Shown here piece by piece: positions 39,355 through 48,324 of a DNA stretch of 64,000 nucleotides. Source of the DNA: an uncultured Pseudomonadales bacterium (GTDB lineage: Bacteria > Pseudomonadota > Gammaproteobacteria > Pseudomonadales > Balneatricaceae); NCBI GenBank assembly GCA_937773555.1, contig CALJVT010000003.1, forward strand, positions 60,001 to 124,000. Direction: 5' to 3'. Each line of letters starts with the position of its first letter. Within the stretch, counting starts at the first letter, position 1. The translations under genes and the position numbers were made by a program. The notes beneath the pieces were generated by a model. The model was not told the origin of the DNA, searched no databases, and was given only the letters and a program-made list of their open reading frames with translations.

Positions 39355-39903
39355 ATGAAATTACTGGTCGACTTTTTACCCATCGTCATTTTTTTTATTG
39401 TTTACAAATTAACCAATGACTTAATCCTAGCCACTGCGGTATTAATTCCTGCAACATTGTTGCAAATGGCTTACACCTGGTGGGCCACCAAGAAAGTAGA
39501 GAAAATGCAGCTAATCACCCTAGTGTTGGTGGTGGTGCTTGGGGGGCTAACCGTAGCGTTACAAGATGGCCAGTTTATTAAGTGGAAACCTACCATTGTG
39601 AACTGGTTATTTGGTTTGGGCTTTTTGGGCAGCCAATTTATAGGCAAAAAGACGGTGGTACAGCGGTTAATGGAAAAGGGCGTAGAGTTGCCTAGGCGTA
39701 TTTGGCGCCAGTTAAACTTAGCCTGGGTGGTTTTTTTTGCCACTATGGGAAGTGTCAATTTATATGTGGCGTTTAATTACAGTGAGTCCACGTGGGTCGA
39801 TTTTAAACTCTTTGGCATGCTTGGTATGACGTTTGTGTTCATTCTTGCTCAAGGTTTGTACATGTCTCGCTTTATGCCTAAAGACAGTGAAATAGAGGAT
39901 TAA
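39355..39903 (+). CDS. yciB: Inner membrane-spanning protein YciB (septation protein A family)
   Basis: A 182-residue protein with five predicted membrane segments. It matches the YciB/IspZ family from [18 protein letters not shown] through [20 protein letters not shown], written ATKKVEKMQ then [11 protein letters not shown], to the C-terminal GLYMSRFMP. YciB is involved in cell envelope maintenance and division-site interactions. The YciI gene follows after two bases, a common arrangement. Confidence 0.94.
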   Translation: MKLLVDFLPIVIFFIVYKLTNDLILATAVLIPATLLQMAYTWWATKKVEKMQLITLVLVVVLGGLTVALQDGQFIKWKPTIVNWLFGLGFLGSQFIGKKTVVQRLMEKGVELPRRIWRQLNLAWVVFFATMGSVNLYVAFNYSESTWVDFKLFGMLGMTFVFILAQGLYMSRFMPKDSEIED

Positions 39904-39905
39904 TT

Positions 39906-40199
39906 ATGTTGTTTGCCATTATCGCCCAAGATGTAGAACATAGCTTAAGCGCACGACTAGAGGCTCGTCCAGCCCATGTAGAACGGCTGAAGGAGTTAGA
40001 TTCACAGAATCGGTTAACCCTAGCGGGTCCTCATCCTCACACTTCTGAAGAAGGCTTTACGGGAAGTTTAGTGGTGGCTGAATTTACTGATCTTGAAGCT
40101 GCGCAAGCATGGGTTGCAGCAGATCCCTATGTTGCAGCAGGAGTATACGCTCACGTAACGGTTAAGCCGTTTAAACAAGCCTTTCCGGCACAAGGATAA
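39906..40199 (+). CDS. yciI: YciI family protein
   Basis: A 97-residue protein of the YciI family (dimeric alpha-beta barrel). It shows [11 protein letters not shown] and [17 protein letters not shown], with the His-Asp pair proposed as the active site in this fold. The function is not established; a dehydrochlorinase-like or muconolactone-isomerase-like fold is known. It lies between yciB and the cyclophilin gene with gaps of two and four bases, in one operon. Confidence 0.93.
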   Translation: MLFAIIAQDVEHSLSARLEARPAHVERLKELDSQNRLTLAGPHPHTSEEGFTGSLVVAEFTDLEAAQAWVAADPYVAAGVYAHVTVKPFKQAFPAQG

Positions 40200-40203
40200 A
40201 TCT

Positions 40204-40761
40204 ATGAAGCAACTATTAACGGCGCTATTCGCCCTCAGCCTAAGTTTTACTGCATGGGCAGAAAACCCTCAGGTTGAGTTGGAAACTATTCACGGTCGTA
40301 TTGTTATTGAATTAGATCAACAAGCTGCTCCAATTAGTGTAAAGAATTTTTTATATTACGTAGATAGTGGTTACTATGATGCAACTATTTTTCATAGGGT
40401 GATCCCAGGATTCATGGTGCAAGGTGGCGGTTTTGTCGCCAATGGAGACGCTAAATCGGGTACTATCAGTGCCATTGTCAATGAAGCAAATAATGGTTTG
40501 TCTAACATGCGGGGCACTATTGCGATGGCCCGTACTAGTAATCCAGACAGTGCCACGGCGCAGTTTTTTATTAACCACAAAGATAACCCATTCTTAGATA
40601 AAAGCTCATCCAGTGCTGGCTATGCGGTGTTTGGAAAAGTAATAAAGGGCATGGACATTGTTGACAAGATTACCCAAGTACCCACTAAAACTAACGGTAT
40701 GTATCGTGATTGGCCGTCTAAACCAGTCTTCCTCTATAAAGCTTATAACCTTACTCAATAA
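40204..40761 (+). CDS. Periplasmic peptidyl-prolyl isomerase, cyclophilin type
   Basis: A 185-residue protein with a signal peptide (MKQLLTALFALSLSFTAWA, cleavage after residue 19) and one cyclophilin domain. FHRVIPGFMVQGGG carries the catalytic arginine and AMARTSNPDSATAQFFI the substrate-binding face. It resembles PpiA and should assist folding of exported proteins in the periplasm. It follows yciI by four bases and precedes the mnmC homologue by nine. Confidence 0.93.
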   Translation: MKQLLTALFALSLSFTAWAENPQVELETIHGRIVIELDQQAAPISVKNFLYYVDSGYYDATIFHRVIPGFMVQGGGFVANGDAKSGTISAIVNEANNGLSNMRGTIAMARTSNPDSATAQFFINHKDNPFLDKSSSSAGYAVFGKVIKGMDIVDKITQVPTKTNGMYRDWPSKPVFLYKAYNLTQ

Positions 40762-40770
40762 TTGTGAGGT

Positions 40771-42606
40771 ATGAAAACTAGTCACGCTAAAAAGGCATTT
40801 TCTGATCCTCAAAGTCTAGCCGCAACCCCTGAAGTTGCGGCTAGTTTAGTGGCCAAACTGCAAAAAAGCCCACTTGAAGTAGATCAACGACTGAATAAGC
40901 TTGAAGCTGTTTTTGCAGAGTCTAGGATATTTCTAAGCAACAACACTTTATCTCTAAACGCCGCAGCATTAGGTGATACAGGTATGTGTGGTGCAAAGCC
41001 TACGGTTGAGGTTTTAGATAAAAATTTTGGTGCGGGCTTAGATTTTCTTCTCACATGGAAACTTTGGCTGCAGGCTGGCAAACACTGCGGGCTAACATCA
41101 ACACTAAGCTATCTTGCCATTTCTGAGCAGCCTCTGTGCCTAGGGGACATTAAACAGTTGCACAGAAGCTGGCCTCAATTAAAAAGCCTGAGCTTAAAGT
41201 TACAAAAGCAATACCCAAGTGCTATTAAAGGTTTTCATCAGCTAGACTTTGGCAAGGTTAAGCTAATTTTGGTGCAAGCGGAGTCCGAACACGCGCGAGC
41301 TCAGGTGCAAGGTAAGTTTGATGTGTGTCTTGGTGACTTAGAAATAGCCACCAATAATGGGTATATACCACCATGGCAAAGACCCACTCTGGGCGTTACG
41401 CAAAAGAGCAAAGTAGCGGTCATTGGTGCGGGGATTAGTGGCACAGCTACTGCATACAGCTTATCTCAGCGAGGTTTTGATGTAACGCTTATCGAGCGAG
41501 GCCAGGCGTTAGCTAGTGGCGCTTCAGGTAACCGGCAAGGTATGCTCTATGCCAAACTACCAGACAATGCCACCATAGCAGGGCAGTTTCACCAACAGGG
41601 GCTGCAGCACAGCATGGGGCAGCTAAAGCGGTGTTTAGATGCCAAATATTGGCAAGCCTGTGGTTTGTTACAGTTAGCGACTAACGCTAAGCAAGTGGCT
41701 CAAATGCAGGCAGTAATGCAGCGCGGATATCCTTTGTCTTGGTTACAGTGGCTAGAACAAGACGCTGCAGAAGAACTAGCACAGCAGCCCTTGAGTGCAG
41801 GTGGTTTGTATTTCCCTCACAGCGGCTGGGTTTCTCCTGTAGATTGGTGTGAATCCTTGTGTGATCAAAGTGGTGCCAATGTGTGGCTCGCTACAGATGT
41901 GGTAGGCATGCAGCAAACCCAAAATCACGTTTGGCACCTTACCTTAGCAGGTGCTTATTCAGGCGACTATGAGTTTGACGCTGTCGTGATTGCCAACGCC
42001 AACGGTGCTAAGGACTTATTAGCCAAACAGTCCATCTCGTTAAAATCTATTCGTGGTCAAGTAAGCTATATTGCAGCTGATAAAGAATTAGGGCAAAGCC
42101 CGGCGCTTGTAGTGTGTGGCGAAGGCTATGTGACACCAGCCCAGCAAGGCGTATTTGCAGTGGGAGCCAGCTATAATTTGCACACAGTGGACATGGCCTT
42201 ATCGGCGCAAGATCATACTGACAACTTGAGTCGTTTAAGCGAAGTGCTGCCAAGGCACAAAAAGCTTGGCTCAAACTCCATTGCCGGTGGTAGAGTGAGT
42301 TTTAGGGCGGTAACCCCAGATTACCTGCCACTGGTAGGGCAGCTGGCTGATGAGTCCAAAGTATTAGATCGCTTTGCAAAATTGCGCCAAGATGCTAATT
42401 ATAAGTTTGCTGAAGAGATGCCTTATTTAGCAGGGCTATATATTAATGCAGGCCATGGCTCTAAGGGCCTAATTACTGCGCCCTTAAGTGCAGAGATATT
42501 AGCCAGCCAGATGGCCAATCAAAGCCTGCCTGTGGCACAATGTGTAGCCTGGGGTTTAGATCCCAACCGATTCATTGTTCGCGACTTAATACGCCGTAAA
42601 CGTTAA
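40771..42606 (+). CDS. mnmC: MnmC-like tRNA modification enzyme with intact oxidase but degenerate methyltransferase domain
   Basis: A 611-residue protein, shorter than the usual 650-690. The C-terminal FAD-dependent oxidase (from about 213) is complete: Rossmann motif VIGAGISGTATAYSL (217-231), SGASGNRQGMLY, and the C-terminal NAGHGSKGLITAPL. It converts cmnm5(s2)U34 of tRNA to nm5(s2)U34. The N-terminal methyltransferase part is damaged: the SAM loop GFGTGLNFL of MnmC reads NFGAGLDFL (85-93). The catalytic DGFAP.KNP region and following strands are missing, with FDVCLGDLEIATNNGYIPPW leading straight into the linker. Methylation to mnm5U is therefore unlikely. Confidence 0.88.
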   Translation: MKTSHAKKAFSDPQSLAATPEVAASLVAKLQKSPLEVDQRLNKLEAVFAESRIFLSNNTLSLNAAALGDTGMCGAKPTVEVLDKNFGAGLDFLLTWKLWLQAGKHCGLTSTLSYLAISEQPLCLGDIKQLHRSWPQLKSLSLKLQKQYPSAIKGFHQLDFGKVKLILVQAESEHARAQVQGKFDVCLGDLEIATNNGYIPPWQRPTLGVTQKSKVAVIGAGISGTATAYSLSQRGFDVTLIERGQALASGASGNRQGMLYAKLPDNATIAGQFHQQGLQHSMGQLKRCLDAKYWQACGLLQLATNAKQVAQMQAVMQRGYPLSWLQWLEQDAAEELAQQPLSAGGLYFPHSGWVSPVDWCESLCDQSGANVWLATDVVGMQQTQNHVWHLTLAGAYSGDYEFDAVVIANANGAKDLLAKQSISLKSIRGQVSYIAADKELGQSPALVVCGEGYVTPAQQGVFAVGASYNLHTVDMALSAQDHTDNLSRLSEVLPRHKKLGSNSIAGGRVSFRAVTPDYLPLVGQLADESKVLDRFAKLRQDANYKFAEEMPYLAGLYINAGHGSKGLITAPLSAEILASQMANQSLPVAQCVAWGLDPNRFIVRDLIRRKR

Positions 42607-42620
42607 CTGAGACCCATACT

Positions 42621-43004
42621 GTGAACCCAACTAAAATTAAACTTCATAAAAGTAGTAACACTCTAGAACTTAGCTATGCAGAAACTGCTGGTGAGGTTAG
42701 TTACACTTTATCTGCAGAATACCTGCGTATTTCCTCACCCAGTGCAGAAGTGAGGGGCCATAGCCCAGACCAAGCAGTGCTGCAGGTGGGTAAGAGCAGA
42801 GTTAAGTTAGTGGGTATTGAGGGCGTAGGCCATTATGCGGTTAAACTTGAATTTGATGATGGTCATGATTCAGGTTTGTATACGTGGAATTACCTCCATG
42901 ACCTTAGTATTAATCAACAACAGCACTGGGATGATTACTTAGAGGAATTAAACCAAGCTAAACAAAGCCGAGACCCACACACTAGTGTGGTCCAGTTTGT
43001 TTAG
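42621..43004 (+). CDS. DUF971 domain protein
   Basis: A 127-residue protein consisting of one DUF971 domain, with YLRISSPSAEVRGHS, HYAVKLEFDDGHDSGLYTW and the YL.DL motif. The same domain forms the N terminus of gamma-butyrobetaine hydroxylase and occurs in iron-sulfur cluster-related proteins. Its function alone is unsettled. The GTG start lies 14 bases after the mnmC stop. Confidence 0.88.
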   Translation: MNPTKIKLHKSSNTLELSYAETAGEVSYTLSAEYLRISSPSAEVRGHSPDQAVLQVGKSRVKLVGIEGVGHYAVKLEFDDGHDSGLYTWNYLHDLSINQQQHWDDYLEELNQAKQSRDPHTSVVQFV

Positions 43005-43008
43005 CTCA

Positions 43009-43269
43009 CTAGGTTATAAGGTGATTAGTTAGTTCGTCTTGATCATGGGTTGATGGCACATGCTCTGCGAGTAGGTCGCCACAAGCAGTGATAGCAGCGA
43101 TGAGTCCAGCCTCGGTGTTGTTGGCTTTTATTTGGGCTAAGAGTGGCTTCAAGATACTGTGCCATGCATCATCCGGCACAAGGTTATTTATGCTGCTATC
43201 TGCTAAAATTGCTACACAGCGCTCAGCTTCTGTGTGGTGCAAGCCCTGGCCTAAAAGCTCAACCTTCAA
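43009..43269 (-). pseudogene. Probable remnant of a TPM-domain (COG3762-type) protein gene
   Basis: An 86-residue frame with a TTG start; an in-frame TGA lies three codons upstream, so it cannot extend. The part CVAILADSSINNLVPDDAW to LLAEHVPSTHDQDELTNHLI matches the C-terminal end of TPM-domain proteins. The N-terminal half of that domain is missing, and a short segment before CVAIL also appears deleted. I read it as a gene fragment; a short expressed protein cannot be excluded. It lies 22 bases after the GntR stop on the same strand. Confidence 0.5.
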
Positions 43270-43291
43270 GCCTTTTGATCAACTATTGAAG

Positions 43292-43963
43292 CTAATCAAT
43301 TTGCCCAAGAGCAATGGCTCCAGCGGCTTGTACGTGGGCAACACAAGCCTTTCTTGCCGCTTCACCATCGCGGTAGGAGATAGCCTGCATGATAGCCTGC
43401 ATTTCTTTAAGGCTGTTTTGCCAACGTCCTTGTTGGGATATGGTTCCCGCTCGCAACACCATGATACGAGCTAAAAGGCGGTTAAGGCTGGTGTCAAGTT
43501 CGTCATTGCCACTACCTTCGAGTAGTTGCGCATAAAAATCTTTAGTACAGGCCAAAATTTCACTCACTTTAGCGTGGTCAAAGGCCTTTTTTAATGCATC
43601 AGTAGTTTCTTGTAGTGAGTTAATCTGGTCGTTGCTTGCACGCTCACAAAATAACTCACCTGCCAAACCCTCCAGAGCAGCGCGCAACTCATAAATGTTT
43701 TTTATGTCCTGTGCGTCTAGCACAGTGACACTTGGCCCACGTTGGCCGGCGTATTGAACTAACCCTTCCGACTCTAGGTGTCGTAACGCTTCTCTCACAG
43801 AGGTCCGGCTTACATCTAGTGCCTTGCACAGTTCTCTTTCTACCAACCTTTGGCCCGGTTTAAACTGAGCGCTAATGATGGCATTACGTAGCTTATCTAA
43901 TACGATTTGGCGCAAAGTTATGGTGTTACGAGTAACTTTGAGGTTAGAAAGATCATTGATCAT
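43292..43963 (-). CDS. GntR-family regulator, FCD (FadR) type
   Basis: A 223-residue regulator. The N-terminal winged helix-turn-helix (about 18-80) shows PGQRLVERELCKALDVSRTSVREALRHLE, a FadR-type recognition region. The FCD ligand domain follows (about 90-215) with the metal-binding pattern D/H typical of the family. It is the last recognisable gene of the minus-strand catabolic operon, three bases after the CMD-like gene, and likely represses it in the absence of an acidic metabolite. Confidence 0.9.
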   Translation of the reverse strand: MINDLSNLKVTRNTITLRQIVLDKLRNAIISAQFKPGQRLVERELCKALDVSRTSVREALRHLESEGLVQYAGQRGPSVTVLDAQDIKNIYELRAALEGLAGELFCERASNDQINSLQETTDALKKAFDHAKVSEILACTKDFYAQLLEGSGNDELDTSLNRLLARIMVLRAGTISQQGRWQNSLKEMQAIMQAISYRDGEAARKACVAHVQAAGAIALGQID

Positions 43964-43966
43964 TAA

Positions 43967-44368
43967 TTAAGACTCTGCAGCCATTTCTGCTAATACTTCA
44001 CGGGCACACCGAAAAGCATCAATAGAAGCGGGTACACCACAATAAATAGCGCTTTGTAATAGTACTTCACGAATTTCATCTTGGGTGCAGCCATTGTTGA
44101 AAGCCCCACGGATGTGGATTTTTAGCTCATGGGGCCGGTTTAACGCCGTAATCATCCCCAAATTTACCAAACTGCGAGTTTTACGGGGTAACCCGTCACG
44201 GTTCCAGATGCTGTCCCAGCAGTACTCAGTAACAAGCTCCTGCAAGGGCCATGTAAAGTCGTCAGCTGCAGCAATAGAGGCATCCACATAGGCATCTCCC
44301 AGCACAGCTTTACGGGTTTTTAAGCCGGCTTCAAATTTTTCTGACCTGTGTTTTGAATCTGACATCAA
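43967..44368 (-). CDS. Carboxymuconolactone decarboxylase-like protein
   Basis: A 133-residue protein of the CMD/AhpD-like family, all-helical, resembling the gamma-carboxymuconolactone decarboxylase branch (SLVNLGMITALNRPHELKIH, then GCTQDEIREVLLQSAIYCG). The AhpD-type CxxC motif is absent. 4-CMD decarboxylates a lactone in protocatechuate breakdown, but no protocatechuate gene is here. Its substrate in this operon is probably another lactone or acid. Confidence 0.85.
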   Translation of the reverse strand: MMSDSKHRSEKFEAGLKTRKAVLGDAYVDASIAAADDFTWPLQELVTEYCWDSIWNRDGLPRKTRSLVNLGMITALNRPHELKIHIRGAFNNGCTQDEIREVLLQSAIYCGVPASIDAFRCAREVLAEMAAES

Positions 44369-44396
44369 TTAATCCTTTTTCCAGCCTAAAAAGTTA

Positions 44397-45848
44397 TTAC
44401 AAGCCACCCATTAACATGTATTTAATTTCTAGAAAGTCTTCAATACCATAATGCGACCCTTCGCGGCCGATGCCTGATTGTTTTATGCCGCCAAAAGGAG
44501 CCACTTCTGTGGAAATGATGCCTTCATTAATACCTACGATGCCATACTCTAAAGCTTCACCTACGCGCCATACACGGCCAATATCACGGGTGTAAAAGTA
44601 GGCGGCTAAACCAAATTCAGTGTCATTAGCCAAGGCTATAGCATGTTCTTCATCTTTAAACTTAAAAATGGGGGCTAAGGGGCCAAAGGTTTCCTCAGTA
44701 GCCACTTTCATGTGTGTGGTGGCATTGCCAATAATGGTGGGGGTAAAGAAAGTACCCCCTAAGGCATGACTATCTCCACCACATATCAGCTCACCACCTT
44801 TGCTCAAAGCATCTTTAATATGTGCGTTTACTTTATCAATAGCGCCCTGGTTAATCATAGGGCCCTGAGTGACGCCCTCATCCATCCCATTACCTACTTT
44901 AAGTTCGGCTACTTTCTCTGCAAGCTTAGCAATAAATGCGTCGTACACACCTTCTTGTACAATAAAGCGGTTAACACAAACACAGGTTTGCCCTGCATTG
45001 CGATATTTGCCAGCGATAGCGCCAGTTACAGCAGCATCAAGGTCGGCATCGTTAAACACGATAAACGGTGCATTCCCCCCTAGCTCAAGGGATACTTTCT
45101 TCAACGTGGGAGCACATTGTTGCATCAACAATTTGCCCACAGCCGTAGAACCAGTAAAAGTGAGTTTACGAACAGTGGGGTTACTGGTGAGTTCGGCGCC
45201 AATTGGGCGAGGTTGGCCAGTAATGACATTAAATACGCCAGCTGGAATGCCGGCTTCTTCTGCTAGCACGGCTAACGCTAAAGCAGAAAAAGGGGTCTCA
45301 GATGCTGGGCGCACCACAAACCCACAACCTGCCGCCAATGCTGGGCCACACTTACGAGTAATCATAGCGGTGGGAAAATTCCAAGGTGTAATAGCCGCAA
45401 CAACACCTATGGGCTCTTTAGTGACAATAATACGAGCATCTGCCTTATGGGTAGGGATAACGTCACCATAAGTACGTTTACCCTCTTCGGCAAACCATTC
45501 TATAAAACTGGCAGCGTACGCAATTTCGCCTTTCGCTTCATTTAATGGCTTACCTTGCTCTAAGGTCATGATTTTACCAAGGTCATTTTGGTTAGCCATA
45601 ATGAGGTCAAACCAACGGCGCAAAATAACCGCACGTTGCTTGGCAGTTTGCTTACGCCAGCTAATCATAGCAACACGAGCAGCCTCAATGGCTCGAGCAG
45701 TTTCTGCAGCATTCATATCTGGAATGCTACCTACCACGTCGCCATTAGCAGGGTTAGTCACCTCAATTGTTGCGTTGGAATCGGCATCTAACCAAGTACC
45801 ATTAATATAAGCTTGCTGACGAAATAGCGCAGGATTGGTTAGTTGCAT
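44397..45848 (-). CDS. Succinate-semialdehyde dehydrogenase-like (GabD family)
   Basis: A 483-residue aldehyde dehydrogenase close to NADP+-dependent GabD. The catalytic cysteine is C289 (NAGQTCVCVNRF, including the second cysteine seen in GabD) and the general base E255 (SLELGGNAPFIVF). The coenzyme-binding lysine of the VxKPAS motif is an arginine here (VVRPASETP, R180), an unusual change. It probably oxidises a C4-C5 semialdehyde from the pathway to feed central metabolism. No gabT is adjacent. Confidence 0.88.
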   Translation of the reverse strand: MQLTNPALFRQQAYINGTWLDADSNATIEVTNPANGDVVGSIPDMNAAETARAIEAARVAMISWRKQTAKQRAVILRRWFDLIMANQNDLGKIMTLEQGKPLNEAKGEIAYAASFIEWFAEEGKRTYGDVIPTHKADARIIVTKEPIGVVAAITPWNFPTAMITRKCGPALAAGCGFVVRPASETPFSALALAVLAEEAGIPAGVFNVITGQPRPIGAELTSNPTVRKLTFTGSTAVGKLLMQQCAPTLKKVSLELGGNAPFIVFNDADLDAAVTGAIAGKYRNAGQTCVCVNRFIVQEGVYDAFIAKLAEKVAELKVGNGMDEGVTQGPMINQGAIDKVNAHIKDALSKGGELICGGDSHALGGTFFTPTIIGNATTHMKVATEETFGPLAPIFKFKDEEHAIALANDTEFGLAAYFYTRDIGRVWRVGEALEYGIVGINEGIISTEVAPFGGIKQSGIGREGSHYGIEDFLEIKYMLMGGL

Positions 45849-46006
45849 GATGTGGTTCCTATAATTAGTAATAGCAATGTAGTTATGTGGTTAGCTCTGT
45901 GGCATTGTGCCTAACGAGCTGTATGTTATATTAAAATGTACCCTATATTAAACGTTTTGATAGTTTGTTTAGGTTTATATACGGGCTAAATTTTTAGGGC
46001 TATGGG

Positions 46007-47488
46007 TCAACGCATGATAAAAGGGTCAGACATAGGCTCGTTAGAGGTATTAATCCAAACAGTTTTTAGTTGGGTATAATCTTTTACCGCATCGATGCCA
46101 CTTTCACGGCCATATCCGCTTGCTTTAAAACCACCGATCGCCCCCATTGGTGAAACTGCTCGGTAAGTATTAACCCAAATGATGCCAGCTTGTACGGCTT
46201 TACTCATGCGATGAACTCGGCCATTATCTCGGGTCCAAATGCCAGCTGCTAAACCAAATTCACTGTCATTGGCTAAGGCTAAGGCTTCTGATTCATCCTG
46301 AAAACGAATGATGCTGGCTACTGGACCAAAAACTTCCTCTTGCATGATGCTACATTGATTGCTCTCTACTGCCAAGATAGTGGGGTGGTAATACCAGCCA
46401 TCGCTAGTTATACAGGCGCGCTCACCTCCATGAACGAGTTCCGCACCCTCTGCTAAAGCTGAGGCAACCATTCGTTCAACTAAAGCTAATTGTGATTGAG
46501 TGGCCATAGGCCCCATTTCAGAATTTGGGTCCATTGGGTCGCCAATAATAATACTAGCAACCCGGGTTTTAAGGGCTGCTAAAAATTCATCATATACTCC
46601 ATCCTGAACTAACAAACGGCTGCCAGCTACGCAACTTTGGCCGCTAGCGGCGAAGATGCCAGCAATAACACCATTCACTGCACTGCCAATGTCAGCGTCT
46701 TCAAAGATGATGTTGGGTGATTTCCCACCAAGTTCTAAGCTTAGTTGAGCTAGGTTTTCTGCGCTATTTTTAACCACAGCTCTGGCACCCTGGGCACCAC
46801 CAGTAAAAGCAATGCGCCTTACAAGGGGGTGCTTAGTTAACGCTGCACCAGTATCAGCACCAAAACCAGTCACTACATTTACGACACCCTCTGGGAAACC
46901 GGCTTGCTTAACCAAATGCATTAACTCAACAATGGTGGCTGAAGCATGTTCAGAAGGCTTAAGTACCACAGTGTTACCTGCGGCCAGTGCTGGTGCAAGC
47001 TTAACCGCGGTTAAGTACATAGGCGAGTTCCATGGGATAATAGCGGCAACTACACCCAATGGTTCGTGGCGGGTATAGGCAAACATATCGGCTTTGTCTA
47101 ACGGTAAAGTCTGGCCTTCAAGTTTGTCTGCTTGGCCTGCGTAGTAGTAAAAAAATTCTGGCATGTAGCCAATTTGGCCCATGGTTTCACGGATGAGTTT
47201 ACCGTTATCATTGGTTTCCAATTGTGCCAATTGTTCCTTGTTGGCAGCAATTAAATCTCCCAGTTTGCGCAATAGCTTACCTCTAGCAGTAGCGTGTAAG
47301 TTACGCCAGGCAGGGTTTTCAAAAGCATTATGTGCCGCCTGAACAGCGGCATTTACATCTGCATCTTGCGCGTGTGGAAAACTAGCCCATGGTTTTGCAT
47401 TAGCAGGGTTTAAGCTGTCAAAACGGTCACCACTTAGGGCATCAACCCATTGACCATTGATAAACATCTGATAGTGGCGAAGGGCCAT
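46007..47488 (-). CDS. Aldehyde dehydrogenase family protein
   Basis: A 493-residue NAD(P)+-dependent aldehyde dehydrogenase. The catalytic cysteine is C286 (ASGQSCVAGSR), the base E252 (SLELGGKSPNIIF), and the coenzyme motif FTGGAQGAR. It resembles the broad betaine/aromatic aldehyde dehydrogenase branch. It is separated by 158 bases from the GabD-like gene downstream, and by 38 bases from the hydrolase gene, which follows it at lower coordinates relative to DUF1185. It likely oxidises an aldehyde formed after ring or chain cleavage. Confidence 0.88.
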   Translation of the reverse strand: MALRHYQMFINGQWVDALSGDRFDSLNPANAKPWASFPHAQDADVNAAVQAAHNAFENPAWRNLHATARGKLLRKLGDLIAANKEQLAQLETNDNGKLIRETMGQIGYMPEFFYYYAGQADKLEGQTLPLDKADMFAYTRHEPLGVVAAIIPWNSPMYLTAVKLAPALAAGNTVVLKPSEHASATIVELMHLVKQAGFPEGVVNVVTGFGADTGAALTKHPLVRRIAFTGGAQGARAVVKNSAENLAQLSLELGGKSPNIIFEDADIGSAVNGVIAGIFAASGQSCVAGSRLLVQDGVYDEFLAALKTRVASIIIGDPMDPNSEMGPMATQSQLALVERMVASALAEGAELVHGGERACITSDGWYYHPTILAVESNQCSIMQEEVFGPVASIIRFQDESEALALANDSEFGLAAGIWTRDNGRVHRMSKAVQAGIIWVNTYRAVSPMGAIGGFKASGYGRESGIDAVKDYTQLKTVWINTSNEPMSDPFIMR

Positions 47489-47526
47489 AGGGTTCTCCTT
47501 AATTTACTTTGGTGCGTTACTACTAG

Positions 47527-48324
47527 TTAGCTAGTACTAATAAATTGTTGCAATAGTTTGTTGACTTCTTGGGCTTTCTCTACCGGCATCATGTGCCTCG
47601 CATTGGGTAAAATAAACACTTTGGCTAAGCTTATCTGACGTGCTAAAGCGTGGCTCATTGCTGGGGTGGAACCAGGGTCTAGTTCGCCAGTAGTGACTAA
47701 TGTAGGGCAAGTGATTTTGTTTAAATGACCTTGCATGGCATTATCACCTTCACCAAATAAACGATAACAAAGGCTATAGCTTGTTTTGTGGTTAGCTAAC
47801 ACGCAGGCCCTCAGTTGCGCGATGTAGGATGGATTTTTTTTAGTATATAGTGGGCTAAACCAACGGGTTAGGGCCTGATCTATATTGGCACTGGGTCCAT
47901 ATTGTTCTACTTCATTCACTCTTTTTAAAATGGCTTTACGCAAACTTTCATTACGATCAAATACTGAACTCATGATGGTTAGGCTGTGCAATCGATGGAT
48001 ATATTGAGTGGCAAATACTCCTGCTACAAGGCCCCCTAGGGAAAAGCCGATCAAATGCACCCGCTTAAGCTTTAAGTAATCCAACAAGTTGTCTAGTTGC
48101 TTAGCAAGGGTGCTTAGGCCAATGTCTGTTTGTGCATGAGGGCTTAATCCGTGGCCAAGCATGTCATAGGTAATTATATGGTGTTCAGCTTTTAACGCAT
48201 CTACTTGGCTTTGCCACAGGCTTAAGTCTAAACCTACGCCATGGATAAATACTACACTGCTTTTCCCAAGCCTTGGCTTACCAAATGCTTGGTAGTGGGT
48301 GCCTAATGGGCAAAATAAAGACAT
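47527..48324 (-). CDS. Alpha/beta hydrolase, enol-lactonase-like
   Basis: A 265-residue alpha/beta hydrolase. The nucleophile is S95 (LIGFSLGGLVAG), the oxyanion region is FIHGVGLDLSLW (27-38), and the catalytic histidine is in PNARHMMPVEKA near the C terminus. It resembles 3-oxoadipate enol-lactonase and related ester or lactone hydrolases. Its start overlaps the DUF1185 stop (TAATG), so translation is coupled. Likely role: opening a lactone or ester made by the flavin monooxygenase. Confidence 0.88.
   Translation of the reverse strand: MSLFCPLGTHYQAFGKPRLGKSSVVFIHGVGLDLSLWQSQVDALKAEHHIITYDMLGHGLSPHAQTDIGLSTLAKQLDNLLDYLKLKRVHLIGFSLGGLVAGVFATQYIHRLHSLTIMSSVFDRNESLRKAILKRVNEVEQYGPSANIDQALTRWFSPLYTKKNPSYIAQLRACVLANHKTSYSLCYRLFGEGDNAMQGHLNKITCPTLVTTGELDPGSTPAMSHALARQISLAKVFILPNARHMMPVEKAQEVNKLLQQFISTS

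Noticed and set aside
44766-45471. Plus-strand frames of 105 and 200 residues opposite the GabD-like gene
   Set aside because: Antisense shadows of a clear aldehyde dehydrogenase; low-complexity Ser/Ala/Pro composition.
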